From: Acidiphilium sp. C61
GTDB taxonomy: Bacteria > Pseudomonadota > Alphaproteobacteria > Acetobacterales > Acetobacteraceae
DNA length: 64,000 nucleotides
Direction: 5' to 3'
Assembly (NCBI RefSeq): GCF_902712915.1
Contig: NZ_CACTIA010000005.1
Coordinates: 124,001-188,000, forward strand
The position numbers and the translations under genes were made by a program. Under the pieces are notes generated by a model, which was not told the origin of the DNA, did no database searches, and saw only the letters and a list, made by a program, of their open reading frames with translations. Of this stretch, positions 29,267 to 37,719 are shown piece by piece (within the stretch, counting starts at the first letter, position 1; each line of letters opens with the position of its first letter).

Positions 29267-29839
29267 TCAAGGATCGGCCGGGGCCGGGCTGGCCGGTTCG
29301 ACCAGAAGATCGCTGCGCTTGGGCAGATCGCGCAGCGTTTTGAGGCCGAACTGGACCAGGAAATGCGGCGTTGTCGCCCAGAGCGCCGGGCGGCCCGGCG
29401 CCTCGCGATGGCCGGCCGGGGTGACCAGATCGGCCTCCAGCAGCGCGTCGAGCGCCGATTGCGAGAGGCTGACGCCGCGGATCTCCTCGATCTCGGCACG
29501 GGTGACCGGCTGGTGATAGGCGATGACGGCGAGCGTTTCCATCGCCGCGCGCGGCAGGCGGCGGGGGATTTCTACCACTCGGCGAAGTGAGGGCGCGAGA
29601 TCCGGCGCGGTGCGGAACATCATCCCCTGCCCTGCCTCGACGAGTTCGATTCCGCCGCCCTCGTGGCGGGCGCGGAGGGTCGCCAGCACGGTGTCGAGAT
29701 CCACGCCTTCGGGCAGCAGGGTGGCAAGGGTGCGCATCGGCACCGGTTCGCGGCTTGCGAAGATCACCGCCTCGATCAGCCGTTCAGCGTGTGGGCGGGA
29801 GCTGGGCGGGCTGGAGCTGGGTGGGGCGGTATCATTCAT
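29267..29839 (-). CDS. scpB: Segregation and condensation protein B
   Basis: Winged-helix partner of the SMC-ScpA condensin, 190 residues. Motifs: ERLIEAVIFASREPVPMRTLA at the N-terminus, then LPRAAMETLAVIAYHQPVTRAEIEEIRGV and the second wing region. The start ATG at 29839 gives a family-typical N-terminus; a longer frame upstream lies within scpA. It overlaps scpA by eight bases. Together with ScpA it helps compact and segregate the chromosome. Confidence 0.93.
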   Translation of the reverse strand: MNDTAPPSSSPPSSRPHAERLIEAVIFASREPVPMRTLATLLPEGVDLDTVLATLRARHEGGGIELVEAGQGMMFRTAPDLAPSLRRVVEIPRRLPRAAMETLAVIAYHQPVTRAEIEEIRGVSLSQSALDALLEADLVTPAGHREAPGRPALWATTPHFLVQFGLKTLRDLPKRSDLLVEPASPAPADP

Positions 29840-30626
29840 GGTCGGGTTCTGGCTCCGGGCCGGGGCGGATCTGGATGGGACCGAAAGGCTGCTCCTGGCG
29901 GAGCGCGAGCTGGCCGTCGCGGGCCAGTTCGAGACCGGCCAGCAACGTGCTGGAAAGGGCGGCGCGACGGGCAAGCGGCGGTTCGGGCGAATCGGGCAGT
30001 TCGGGCGGCAGGAAGCCGGCGAGATCGGTCCAGTCCCGCGTGGCGCCGAGCAGCCGGGTCAGGCGTTCCAGCGCCTGCTGCACCGACCAGAAATTCATCG
30101 GCTTCGGCCGGTATTGCCGCTTCGCGCCGGACCGGCGGCGGGCGGCGAGATAGGCTGTCAGCAGCGAGGTGAGGTCGACGCGCAGCCGCGAGCGGTCGAT
30201 CTCGGTGAAATCCTCAGGCGCACCGCGGGGAAAGACGTCGTGGCCAAGCTGTGGCCGGGCACCGAGCCAGGCGGCCCCTTCGCGGATCGCCTCGAGTGCC
30301 TGAAGGCGCGCGGCGAGAACGTCGGCGGCGATCTCGCCCTCCTCGGCGGCGGTCTCGTCTTCGGGCAGCAGCAGGCGGGATTTCAGCCAGGCAAGCCAGG
30401 CCGCCATGACCAGCCAGTCCGCCGCGAGTTCCAGCCGTACCCGCCGTGCTCCCTCGACGATCGCGAGATATTGTTCGACGAGGGCGAGGATCGAGACATT
30501 GGCGAGATCGACCTTCTGGCTGCGGGCGAGTTCCAGCAGCAGGTCGAGCGGTCCCTCGAACCCTTCGAAGCGGACGATGAAAGCTTCGAGGGGTTCGGGC
30601 TGCGGGCCGGGGTCAGAATCCGGCAT
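29832..30626 (-). CDS. scpA: Segregation and condensation protein A
   Basis: Kleisin subunit of the SMC complex, 264 residues. N-terminal FIVRFEGFEGPLDLLLELARSQKVD and LADWLVMAAWLAWLKSRLLLP are the classic kleisin N-domain motifs; the C-terminal winged helix carries the second SMC contact. The ATG at 30626 overlaps the end of the M50 protease gene by 14 bases; the further upstream extension is out of family. Confidence 0.94.
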   Translation of the reverse strand: MPDSDPGPQPEPLEAFIVRFEGFEGPLDLLLELARSQKVDLANVSILALVEQYLAIVEGARRVRLELAADWLVMAAWLAWLKSRLLLPEDETAAEEGEIAADVLAARLQALEAIREGAAWLGARPQLGHDVFPRGAPEDFTEIDRSRLRVDLTSLLTAYLAARRRSGAKRQYRPKPMNFWSVQQALERLTRLLGATRDWTDLAGFLPPELPDSPEPPLARRAALSSTLLAGLELARDGQLALRQEQPFGPIQIRPGPEPEPDHE

Positions 30627-31308
30627 TGACGCCAGCAAGGTGGAGGAACCACGTGGCGACGCGCGGCACCCAAAGGCCGAGCGCGTCCGATACCGGGTTG
30701 AAGCGGATGCCGAACTGGCCGAGCAGCGCGGGCAGGACAAAGATCACCGAGAGGATGAGCAGGATGCCGAGCCGCTCGACGCGGGCGAGCATCCGGGCGA
30801 CGGGCAGCGGCAGCAGGCCGACGGCGATCCGCCCGCCGTCGAACGGCGGCAGCGGCAGCAGGTTGAACAGGCCGAGGACGATGTTGAAGAGCAGGAAATA
30901 GAGCAGGAAATCGCCAAGCACCGGCACAGTCCCGAAGGCGGCGATGGCGAAGGCCGCGGCAAGGGCCAGGATGAAATTCGACAGCGGGCCAGCGGCGGCG
31001 ACGATCGCCATGCCGCGCCGCGGATCGCGGAAACCGGTCGGGTCGACCGGAACCGGCTTCGCCCAGCCAAACATGAAGTCGATCCGCCCGATGGTCAGGA
31101 GTTGGCTGGCAATGAGAAACAGCGGCAGGATCACGGTGCCGAACCGGTCGACATGACGCAGCGGATTGAACGAGAGCCGCCCGGCGTGCCTTGCCGTCCG
31201 GTCGCCCAGAGCGAGCGCGGCGTAGCCATGCGCGAGTTCATGCAGCACGATCGCCGGAATCGCGGCGAGCACGCTGATCGCCACCGAGAGGATGGGGTTC
31301 TGGATCAT
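30613..31308 (-). CDS. Site-2 protease-like M50 metallopeptidase
   Basis: Intramembrane zinc metalloprotease family, 231 residues, with about five helices. The zinc motif HELAH is at 23-27 within AIVLHELAHGYAALALGD, and the third ligand motif LLPLPPFDGGRIA is near 150-162. No PDZ domain is fused, so it is the short SpoIVFB/rhizobial-type protein. Its ATG overlaps the nagZ stop and its end overlaps scpA. The substrate is unknown; its place in a cell-wall and segregation cluster is noted but does not reveal it. Confidence 0.9.
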   Translation of the reverse strand: MIQNPILSVAISVLAAIPAIVLHELAHGYAALALGDRTARHAGRLSFNPLRHVDRFGTVILPLFLIASQLLTIGRIDFMFGWAKPVPVDPTGFRDPRRGMAIVAAAGPLSNFILALAAAFAIAAFGTVPVLGDFLLYFLLFNIVLGLFNLLPLPPFDGGRIAVGLLPLPVARMLARVERLGILLILSVIFVLPALLGQFGIRFNPVSDALGLWVPRVATWFLHLAGVNAGF

Positions 31309-32231
31309 GGCGCCGCCGTCAGTTTCAGGCGGGGGATCAGCGCCTTGTCGAGATCCGGCACGGCTTCGAGCACCGCGCGGTTGGCGGTGAACTCGCCGGG
31401 ACAATAGAGCGCGAGGTCGCAGCCGGCGGCAAGCGCGCGCAGGGCGCGGGAGTCAGGCGTGCCGTCGAGCGCGCCCATCGCGAGGTCGTCGCTGACCAGG
31501 ATGCCGTGGAAGCCGATCCGCCCGCGAATGACGTCCTTGATGATCCGGCGCGAGAAGGTCGCCGGATTGGCCGGGTCGAGCGCCTCGTAGAGAATATGCG
31601 CCGTCATGCCCCAGGGCAGGTCGCGATTTGCCGCGAAGGGCGCGATATCGGCATCGAGTTCCACAGCGGTCACGCGCGGCAGACCGTGATGGCTGTCGAG
31701 CCCCGCCCGGCCGTGGCCTGGCATGTGCTTCATCACCGGCACGACGCCCTGGAATATCAGACCCCAGGCGATGTCAGCCCCCAACGCACCGACCACGGCG
31801 GGGTCGGCGGCGATCGCGCGATCGCCGATCACGTCATGCGCACCGGGAACCGGGACATCGAGCACCGGCGCGGCGACAACGTCGAACCCCGTATCGCGGG
31901 CCATCGCGCCGATCGCGGCGCCGTGGGCGCGGGCGGCGTTGCGGGCGGCGTCCGGGTCAGCGGCGAACATTGCGCCCAGTCGGGCGGCGGGTGGCAGCTC
32001 GGGCCAGTGCGGCGCGCGCAGCCGGGCCACGCGGCCGCCTTCCTGGTCGACCATCAGCACCGCCTCCGCGGGGAGTGCCTCGCGCAGGGCGGCCACGAGG
32101 TCGCGCAGCTGGGCGGGATCGACGATGTTGCGGCCGAACAGAATCACGCCCGCCGGCGGATGTTCGGCGAACAGCGCGCGTTCCTCCGGCGCAAGGGTAG
32201 TGCCGGCGATGCCGAGTATGGCGGCCTTCAT
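31305..32231 (-). CDS. nagZ: Beta-N-acetylhexosaminidase NagZ
   Basis: Family 3 glycoside hydrolase, 308 residues, cytoplasmic. It removes GlcNAc from anhydromuropeptides in cell-wall recycling. Motifs: KHMPGHGR (168-175) and DSHHGLP (179-185, flexible loop with the acid/base His), and the nucleophile Asp248 in ILVSDDLAMGAL. The start is the ATG at 32231, which gives the expected KAAILGIAG start; the upstream part of the frame is not family-like. It works downstream of lytic transglycosylases such as the MltB-type enzyme here. Confidence 0.95.
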   Translation of the reverse strand: MKAAILGIAGTTLAPEERALFAEHPPAGVILFGRNIVDPAQLRDLVAALREALPAEAVLMVDQEGGRVARLRAPHWPELPPAARLGAMFAADPDAARNAARAHGAAIGAMARDTGFDVVAAPVLDVPVPGAHDVIGDRAIAADPAVVGALGADIAWGLIFQGVVPVMKHMPGHGRAGLDSHHGLPRVTAVELDADIAPFAANRDLPWGMTAHILYEALDPANPATFSRRIIKDVIRGRIGFHGILVSDDLAMGALDGTPDSRALRALAAGCDLALYCPGEFTANRAVLEAVPDLDKALIPRLKLTAAP

Positions 32232-32241
32232 GGTCGATGTC

Positions 32242-33120
32242 TCACTTCGGCGGAACGTAGCAGGCGACATGGCGCGCCTTGAGCCGGTCGCAGAAGGCGG
32301 CAGCGTCAGCGGCGCTGGCAAAGCCGCCAAGGCGCAGCCGGTAGAAGGTCTGCCCGTTCACCGTCCCGGGCACCACCACAGGGCTGCGGCCGGCCAGCAG
32401 GTCGGGCACGCGGGCGAGCAGAATCTGCCAGGCCTCGTTGGCCTTCGCCATCGAGACGAGGGCGCCGAGCTGGATGTCATGCGGACCGGCACTGGCGGCC
32501 TGTTTCGGTGGAATGATCGTCGGCATCGCCTTGCCGATCTGCCGGTTCGGCGCGGCGGCTGCTGCAGCAGCCGGCGGGGCGGCAGGTGGTGCCTCCGCGG
32601 GTGGTGTGGCAGCGGTTTTCGCTTCAAGTGCGGGGTTTGCCGACGGCAGCGGTGGCGGTGGCGGCAGCGCCACCGCCGAACTGGGCTCGGGCGACCCGGA
32701 GGGTGCCGAGGGGGCAGCCGCAGAACTGGAGGAGGCAGCGGATTTGGGTGCAGGTTGCACCGGCTTCGCCTCGGCGGCGAGCTTGGAGAAATCAGGCTGG
32801 GGTGTCGGCGGCGCGAGCTGGGGCGGGCCGGACGCCGTGGTGCCGGACATGATCTGCTCGTTTGCGCCGGGCACCTGAAGACCGCCTGGATTGGAAGGCG
32901 CCGTCCGCATCGGCCCCGGCGGCGGTTTGATCACAGGCGGCGGGCCGAGACGCGGACGCACGCCACCCCAGATCAGCGCGACGAGGACGATCGCCCCGGC
33001 GAAGCCGCCGGCGATGAGCGCGATCCTGCGCATTTCAGGATCGAACCCGCGCGTGGGCGGACGCCGCACGGCATAGGGCGGAATGTCGATCTCGTCTTCG
33101 TAATCCTGTCGGTCCATCAT
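32242..33120 (-). CDS. SPOR-domain membrane protein
   Basis: 292 residues: cytoplasmic N-terminus (about 30), one transmembrane helix (about 32-52, IALIAGGFAGAIVLVALIWGG), a long Pro- and Ala-rich periplasmic linker, and a C-terminal SPOR domain (about 215-292; DIQLGALVSMAKANEAWQIL then FYRLRLGGFASAADAAAFC). SPOR domains bind septal peptidoglycan; genes of this type lie next to argS and nagZ in many alphaproteobacteria. GGAGAG precedes the paired ATG codons at 33120 and 33117. Confidence 0.9.
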   Translation of the reverse strand: MMDRQDYEDEIDIPPYAVRRPPTRGFDPEMRRIALIAGGFAGAIVLVALIWGGVRPRLGPPPVIKPPPGPMRTAPSNPGGLQVPGANEQIMSGTTASGPPQLAPPTPQPDFSKLAAEAKPVQPAPKSAASSSSAAAPSAPSGSPEPSSAVALPPPPPLPSANPALEAKTAATPPAEAPPAAPPAAAAAAAPNRQIGKAMPTIIPPKQAASAGPHDIQLGALVSMAKANEAWQILLARVPDLLAGRSPVVVPGTVNGQTFYRLRLGGFASAADAAAFCDRLKARHVACYVPPK

Positions 33121-33142
33121 CTCTCCGGGCGGCCGGTGCCGC

Positions 33143-34933
33143 TCAGCGCATCTCCTCGACCGGGGCAACGCCCATCACGGCGAGGCCGGAGCGAATGACC
33201 ACCGCGGTTGCCGCCACCAGCGCAAGCCGCGCCCGGCTGGCCTCGGCCGCCTCGGCCTGAATGAAGCGCAATGTTGTATCGGCACGGCCAGCATTCCACA
33301 GCGCATGGAAATCACCAGCGAGATCATACAGGAAAAATCCGATTCGGTGCGGCTCGCGTGCCTGTGCTGCCGATTCGACGAGGCGTGGCCAGGCGGCGAG
33401 GCGGCGGACCAGCGCCAGTTCCTCGGGCGCAGTCAGGCTGTCGAGCGCGGCCTCCGCGAGGGCGGCATCGGCGGTCTCGCCGAGTTCGGGCATCTCGGCT
33501 GCGGCGCGCAGCACCGAGCGGCACCGGGCATGGGCATATTGCACGTAGAAAACCGGGTTTTCCCGCGTCTGCGCCACCGCGGCATCGAGATCGAACTCCA
33601 TCTGCGCGTCGGATTTGCGCATCAGCATGATGAAGCGGACCACATCCGGCCCCACCGCGTCGATCAGGTCCCGCAGCTCGATATAGGTGCCGGCGCGTTT
33701 CGACATGCGCATCGGCGTGCCGTCCTTCATCACGCGGACGATCTGGCAGAGCACGATGTCGAGCGAGGCGTCGCGCCCGGCGGCGAGCGCCTTCACCGCC
33801 GCCTGCATCCGCTTGACGTAGCCGCCGTGATCGGCCCCCCAGACATCGATCATCGTATCGAAGCCGCGGGCCATCTTGTCGGCATGGTTGGCGATGTCGT
33901 TGAAGAAATAGGTATTCGAGCCGTCCGACTTGCGCACCGGGCGATCGACATCATCGCCGAAGCCGGTGGCGCGGAACAGTGTCTGCTCGCGCGGCTCCCA
34001 ATCTTCCGGCGTCTTGCCTTTCGGCGGCTCAAGCACGCCCTCGTAGAGCAGGTCCTGCCCGCGCAGGATCGCCTCGGCGCGCTCCACGCCGCCCGCGGCG
34101 ATCAGCGCCGCCTCGCTGGTGAAGACGTCCTGGCGGACGTTCAGGGCGGCGAGATCCTCACGGATCAGCGCCATCATCGACTCGATCGCGTGGCGGCGGA
34201 CGGTGTCGAGCCAGGCCTCGGCGGAGGCGATGGACAGGCCGGGGCCGGCAAGCGCATCGCCATGGGCGGCGACCAGCGTCTCCGCCACCGGGACCAGGTA
34301 ATCACCCGGATATTGCAGGCCGGTCGGGGTCGCCGCAGCAAAATCCGGCTCGGTGAGTTGAGTGCCGAGGGCCTGCAAATAGCGCCAGTAGACCGACCAG
34401 GCGAGTGCGGTGACCTGCGCGCCGGCATCGTTGATGTAGTATTCGCGGGTGACATCATACCCGGCCTTGGCCAGCAGCGAGGCCAGAGCGTCGCCCACCA
34501 CGGCGCCCCGGCAATGGCCGACGGTGAGCGGGCCGGTCGGGTTGGCGGAGACGTATTCGACATTGACGCGCCGCCCCTGCCCCATCGCGCTCGCGCCGAA
34601 GGTTTCGCCGGCGCGCAGGATGGCGGCGATCTCGGCGTGCCAGACCGGATCGGCCAGGGTCAGGTTGACGAAGCCGGGTCCGGCAGGCTCGGCCTTCGCA
34701 ATGTCCGGCAGCGCCGCAAGTGCTGCGGCGAGGGCCGCGGCGATCTCGCGCGGCGGGCGACCGAGCGGCTTGGCGGCGATCAGCGCGGCATTGGTCGCCA
34801 TGTCGCCATGCGCTGCCTCGCGCGTCGGCGACACCTCGATCCGCGCCTGCACCTCCGAATCGAGGGCCGGGAACAGACGCGCCATCTCGGCGAGGATCAG
34901 CCGGCGCAGGGCGGTGAAGATGTTGTGGGACAT
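33143..34933 (-). CDS. argS: Arginyl-tRNA synthetase
   Basis: Class I synthetase for tRNA-Arg, 596 residues. The N-terminal additional domain is followed by the HIGH-like motif NPTGPLTVGHCRGAVVGDAL. The KMSKS position reads MRMSKRAGTYIELRDL. The C-terminal anticodon-binding domain starts with VYVQYAHAR-like sequence (FYVQYAHARCRSVLR). Length and motifs are normal for the family. It sits nine bases after dgt and before the SPOR protein gene. Confidence 0.97.
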   Translation of the reverse strand: MSHNIFTALRRLILAEMARLFPALDSEVQARIEVSPTREAAHGDMATNAALIAAKPLGRPPREIAAALAAALAALPDIAKAEPAGPGFVNLTLADPVWHAEIAAILRAGETFGASAMGQGRRVNVEYVSANPTGPLTVGHCRGAVVGDALASLLAKAGYDVTREYYINDAGAQVTALAWSVYWRYLQALGTQLTEPDFAAATPTGLQYPGDYLVPVAETLVAAHGDALAGPGLSIASAEAWLDTVRRHAIESMMALIREDLAALNVRQDVFTSEAALIAAGGVERAEAILRGQDLLYEGVLEPPKGKTPEDWEPREQTLFRATGFGDDVDRPVRKSDGSNTYFFNDIANHADKMARGFDTMIDVWGADHGGYVKRMQAAVKALAAGRDASLDIVLCQIVRVMKDGTPMRMSKRAGTYIELRDLIDAVGPDVVRFIMLMRKSDAQMEFDLDAAVAQTRENPVFYVQYAHARCRSVLRAAAEMPELGETADAALAEAALDSLTAPEELALVRRLAAWPRLVESAAQAREPHRIGFFLYDLAGDFHALWNAGRADTTLRFIQAEAAEASRARLALVAATAVVIRSGLAVMGVAPVEEMR

Positions 34934-34942
34934 GCGGAAACC

Positions 34943-36085
34943 TCAGGCGGGAGAATGGGGGTCGGTCAGGCGGCGATGCTCGTCGAGCGCGGCGCGGTCG
35001 GTCATGCCGGCGATATAGTCGCGCACCGCCTCGGCCGCCGCCATGCTGCGCGGCGCGCCGGCGGCGTTGCGCCAGTCATCGGGCAGCAGGTCCGGCCGGG
35101 CGAGCAGCAGGCGGGCCATGTCGCGCACCACGAGCTCGACCTTGTGGGTCATCCGGTTGACGCGCCACTGGCGATACATCCGCGCGTACAGGAAGCGGCG
35201 GATTTCGGCATTCTCTGCCGCAAGCTCCGGCGCGAAGCCGATCACCGGGTCGGGGCAAGCGCGCACCGCGTCGGAATCGGCGGGTGCGAGGGCGGCGATC
35301 CGGCGGCGGCTTTCGGCCAGCGCACCGCTGACCAGCACGCCGATCATCTGCCGCACGGCATGGGCGCGGATGCGGACCGGGTCGGCCGTCAGAGCGCGGG
35401 CCTCTGCCAGGGTGGCGCCGATGATCGGCACGGCGGCAAGATCGTCCGCCGTGAACAGGCCGGCACGCAGCCCGTCATCGATGTCATGGGCGTGATAGGC
35501 GATATCGTCCGCGAGGGCGGCGACCTGCGCCTCGGCCGAGGCCTGGCGGGCGAGATCGAGCGGATAGGCGGCATCGAAGGCGGCGATATAGGCGGGTGGC
35601 GCGGTCAGCGGGCCGTTATGCTTGGCGAGGCCTTCGAGCGACTCCCAGGTAAGATTCAGACCGTCGAACCCGGCATAGCGGCGCTCCAGCAGGGTGACGG
35701 TGCGCAGACTCTGGGCGTTGTGATCGAAGCCGCCATGCTCGCCGAGCGCATCGTTCAGCCCGGCCTCGCCGGCATGGCCGAAGGGCGGGTGGCCGAGATC
35801 GTGCGCAAGGGCGAGGGTTTCGGTCAGGTCCTCGTCGAGCCGGAGGCCGCGGGCGATGCTGCGGGCGATCTGCGCCACTTCCAGACTATGGGTCAGCCTC
35901 GTGCGATAGAAATCGCCCTCGTGGATCACGAAGACCTGCGTCTTGTATTGCAATGTGCGGAAGGCGGCCGAATGCAGCACGCGGTCGCGGTCGCGCGCGA
36001 AGGGGGAGCGGGTCGCGCTTTCGGGTTCGGGATGCTGGCGGCCGCGCGAGGCCCCGGCGCGGGCGGCATAGGGGGCGAGTGACAT
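34943..36085 (-). CDS. dgt: Deoxyguanosinetriphosphate triphosphohydrolase-like protein
   Basis: HD-domain dNTP triphosphohydrolase, 380 residues, cytoplasmic. The metal site uses His66 in RTRLTHSLEVAQIAR and the HD pair at 95-96 in LALAHDLGHPPFGHAGE, with ADDIAYHAHDIDDGL further on. It lowers or balances dNTP pools; some alphaproteobacterial homologues are annotated as deoxyguanosinetriphosphatase. It is divergent from erpA across about 80 bases, and first in the argS cluster. Confidence 0.95.
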   Translation of the reverse strand: MSLAPYAARAGASRGRQHPEPESATRSPFARDRDRVLHSAAFRTLQYKTQVFVIHEGDFYRTRLTHSLEVAQIARSIARGLRLDEDLTETLALAHDLGHPPFGHAGEAGLNDALGEHGGFDHNAQSLRTVTLLERRYAGFDGLNLTWESLEGLAKHNGPLTAPPAYIAAFDAAYPLDLARQASAEAQVAALADDIAYHAHDIDDGLRAGLFTADDLAAVPIIGATLAEARALTADPVRIRAHAVRQMIGVLVSGALAESRRRIAALAPADSDAVRACPDPVIGFAPELAAENAEIRRFLYARMYRQWRVNRMTHKVELVVRDMARLLLARPDLLPDDWRNAAGAPRSMAAAEAVRDYIAGMTDRAALDEHRRLTDPHSPA

Positions 36086-36151
36086 GGCCCCGGCTTACTA
36101 GGAGAGCGCAGGCTTGTCCAAGCGACGCTGGCGATCCGGCGGATGAGCGCC

Positions 36152-36157
36152 TATATT
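36152..36157 (+). promoter_or_regulatory. Possible -10 element close to the erpA start
   Basis: TATATT lies eight bases before the erpA ATG. If used, the transcript would begin about at the start codon, so it would be leaderless or nearly so. There is no convincing Shine-Dalgarno sequence and no matching -35 was found, so this is only suggestive. Confidence 0.3.
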
Positions 36158-36164
36158 GCCCTCC

Positions 36165-36506
36165 ATGAGCGATACGATGGACCGGTTCCGGATCAGTGAG
36201 GCGGCGGCGGCGCGGATTGCCGCCATCGTTGCGGCGGAAAACCCCGATTCGGCCCTGCGGGTCGAAGTTCTGGCGGGCGGCTGTAACGGGTTTCAATACA
36301 AGTTCGATCTCACCCGCGAGGTGGCAGCCGATGACGTGGTGTTCGAGCGCGGCGGCGCGAAGGTGATCGTCGACCCCGCGAGCCTCGACCTGCTGGACGG
36401 CGCCGAGCTCGATTTCAAGGACACGCTGATGGGCGCCTATTTCGCCGTCGGCAACCCGAACGCGACCTCGTCCTGCGGCTGCGGCACGTCCTTCTCGGTC
36501 GACTGA
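36165..36506 (+). CDS. erpA: Iron-sulfur cluster insertion protein ErpA (A-type carrier)
   Basis: A-type Fe-S carrier of 113 residues that passes clusters to apoproteins. The three conserved cysteines are Cys40 in LAGGCNGFQY and Cys104/Cys106 in SSCGCGTSFSVD. The first ATG (36165) is preferred over a TTG at 36156, but no Shine-Dalgarno sequence is seen before either. It is followed eight bases later by xth. Complex I in this window is one likely consumer of its clusters. Confidence 0.92.
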   Translation: MSDTMDRFRISEAAAARIAAIVAAENPDSALRVEVLAGGCNGFQYKFDLTREVAADDVVFERGGAKVIVDPASLDLLDGAELDFKDTLMGAYFAVGNPNATSSCGCGTSFSVD

Positions 36507-36513
36507 GCGCGGC

Positions 36514-37290
36514 GTGCGGATCGCAACCTGGAACGTCAACTCGGCGCGTACGCGGGCCGGGCTTGTCGCTGACTTCCTCAAGCGCGAGCAGCCGGATCTG
36601 CTGCTGCTGCAGGAAATCAAGTGCGAGGCGGCGCAGTTTCCCGCCGCAATCTTCGAGGCGGAGGGATACCACGCCGAGATCGTCGGGCAGAAGGCGTATA
36701 ACGGCGTTGCGGTGCTCTCGCGCGAGGCGGTAACGGTGAGGCATCGCCGCCTGCCCGGCGAGGCGGAGGACGCTGCGGCGCGGTTCATCGAGATCGAGAC
36801 CAGGGGGCTGCTGGTCGGCAATCTTTATTTGCCCAACGGCAACTCCGGTGGCGCCGAGGGTTTCGCCGGCAAGCTCGACTGGATGGAAAAGCTGCGTCTT
36901 CACGCCGCCTCCCTGCTTGAGCATGATCGCGATTTCATCCTGGCCGGCGATTACAATGTCTGCCCGACCGATGCCGATCTCGCCAAAGGCGCGCTGCCGG
37001 CGGATGATGCGCTGGTGCGTCCGGAAAGCCGGGCAGCGTTCCGCGCACTGATCTGGCTTGGCCTGACCGATGCGCTGCGGGCGCTGCATCCGGACGAAAC
37101 GCTTTACACGTTCTGGGACTATCAGGCCGGCGCCTGGCAGCGCGACCGCGGGCTGCGGATCGACCATGCGCTGCTCTCGCCGCGGGTGGCAGAACGGCTC
37201 GACGCGGTGCGTGTCGCGCGCGAGGAGCGGGACAAGCCGCAACCTTCCGACCATGTCCCAGTGATCGTGACGCTCCGCGACCAGATCTGA
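36514..37290 (+). CDS. xth: Exodeoxyribonuclease III
   Basis: AP endonuclease/3'-phosphodiesterase of base-excision repair, 258 residues, Mg2+-dependent. Catalytic residues are visible as LLLLQEIKCE (Glu34), GDYNVCPTDADL in the middle and SDHVPVIVTL at the C-terminus. The start is a GTG at 36514 giving MRIATWNVNSARTR. It belongs to the erpA transcript. A palindromic repeat begins six bases after its stop. Confidence 0.95.
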   Translation: MRIATWNVNSARTRAGLVADFLKREQPDLLLLQEIKCEAAQFPAAIFEAEGYHAEIVGQKAYNGVAVLSREAVTVRHRRLPGEAEDAAARFIEIETRGLLVGNLYLPNGNSGGAEGFAGKLDWMEKLRLHAASLLEHDRDFILAGDYNVCPTDADLAKGALPADDALVRPESRAAFRALIWLGLTDALRALHPDETLYTFWDYQAGAWQRDRGLRIDHALLSPRVAERLDAVRVAREERDKPQPSDHVPVIVTLRDQI

Positions 37291-37296
37291 GCAGCT

Positions 37297-37402
37297 TAGA
37301 GCATCATCCGATCAGATGCAATCATCTGATCGGATAAAGATACTCGGTTTATTAGTATGATAGAGCATGACATCCGATCCAAAAGGATCGGAACGTGCTC
37401 TA
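37297..37402 (+). repeat. Palindromic intergenic repeat, full copy 2
   Basis: A 106-bp element bounded by TAGAGCA and TGCTCTA, with an 11-bp perfect stem CCGATCAGATG (37308-37318) and CATCTGATCGG (37323-37333) and a second small hairpin with CCGATCC/GGATCGG at about 37374-37392. It aligns without gaps to the copy at 12075-12180. It follows the xth stop codon closely. Its boundary repeats are more complete than in copy 1. Confidence 0.85.
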
Positions 37403-37696
37403 GCCGCTGACTGATGCCGAGACGGAACACGCGCGGCCTTTGGATGATTATTTACCAGCTTCCTGAAAGAAGATGTCTGCTGGCCGGCCAGCCCGGTAGG
37501 AGTGGCGAGCCTGGCTTGTTTCGGACAATCTCGATAATCACATTTGCTTGATGTTAGTATGTCCATTCCGGTGAACATGTGATTTTCTCTCTTCGTTCAC
37601 GCTGATATTCATTAACTATTCATACATATTTCAATATGCGAACATTCATTATTGTTGACAAACTGAAACATCGCTAACGTCCGCGACCACGCCTAT
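37403..37696. other. AT-rich intergenic region
   Basis: About 290 bases, clearly AT-richer in the right half than the surrounding genes. A 12-bp palindrome CTGGCCGGCCAG is at 37480-37491. TTGACA at 37655-37660 is a consensus -35, but no good -10 follows. No gene is recognised. Confidence 0.5.
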
Positions 37697-37719
37697 TGAT
37701 TTTCCGAGGAGGAAAATCA
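37697..37719 (+). promoter_or_regulatory. Hairpin enclosing the ribosome binding site of the acetyltransferase-like gene
   Basis: TGATTTTCC (37697-37705) and GGAAAATCA (37711-37719) form a perfect 9-bp stem around GAGGA. The GAGGAGG Shine-Dalgarno sequence lies in the loop and right arm, and the A of the start codon is the last paired base. This could control translation initiation. Confidence 0.65.

Noticed and set aside
33305..36082. A 925-codon open frame on the plus strand opposite argS and dgt
   Set aside because: It is antisense to two clear genes with full family motifs. High GC makes long empty frames on the opposite strand common; the translation is Arg/His/Gly-rich with no recognisable domain.
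37480..37491. The palindrome CTGGCCGGCCAG as a regulatory site
   Set aside because: It is a GC-rich 12-bp palindrome of a sort expected by chance in this genome, and it is far from any recognised promoter.
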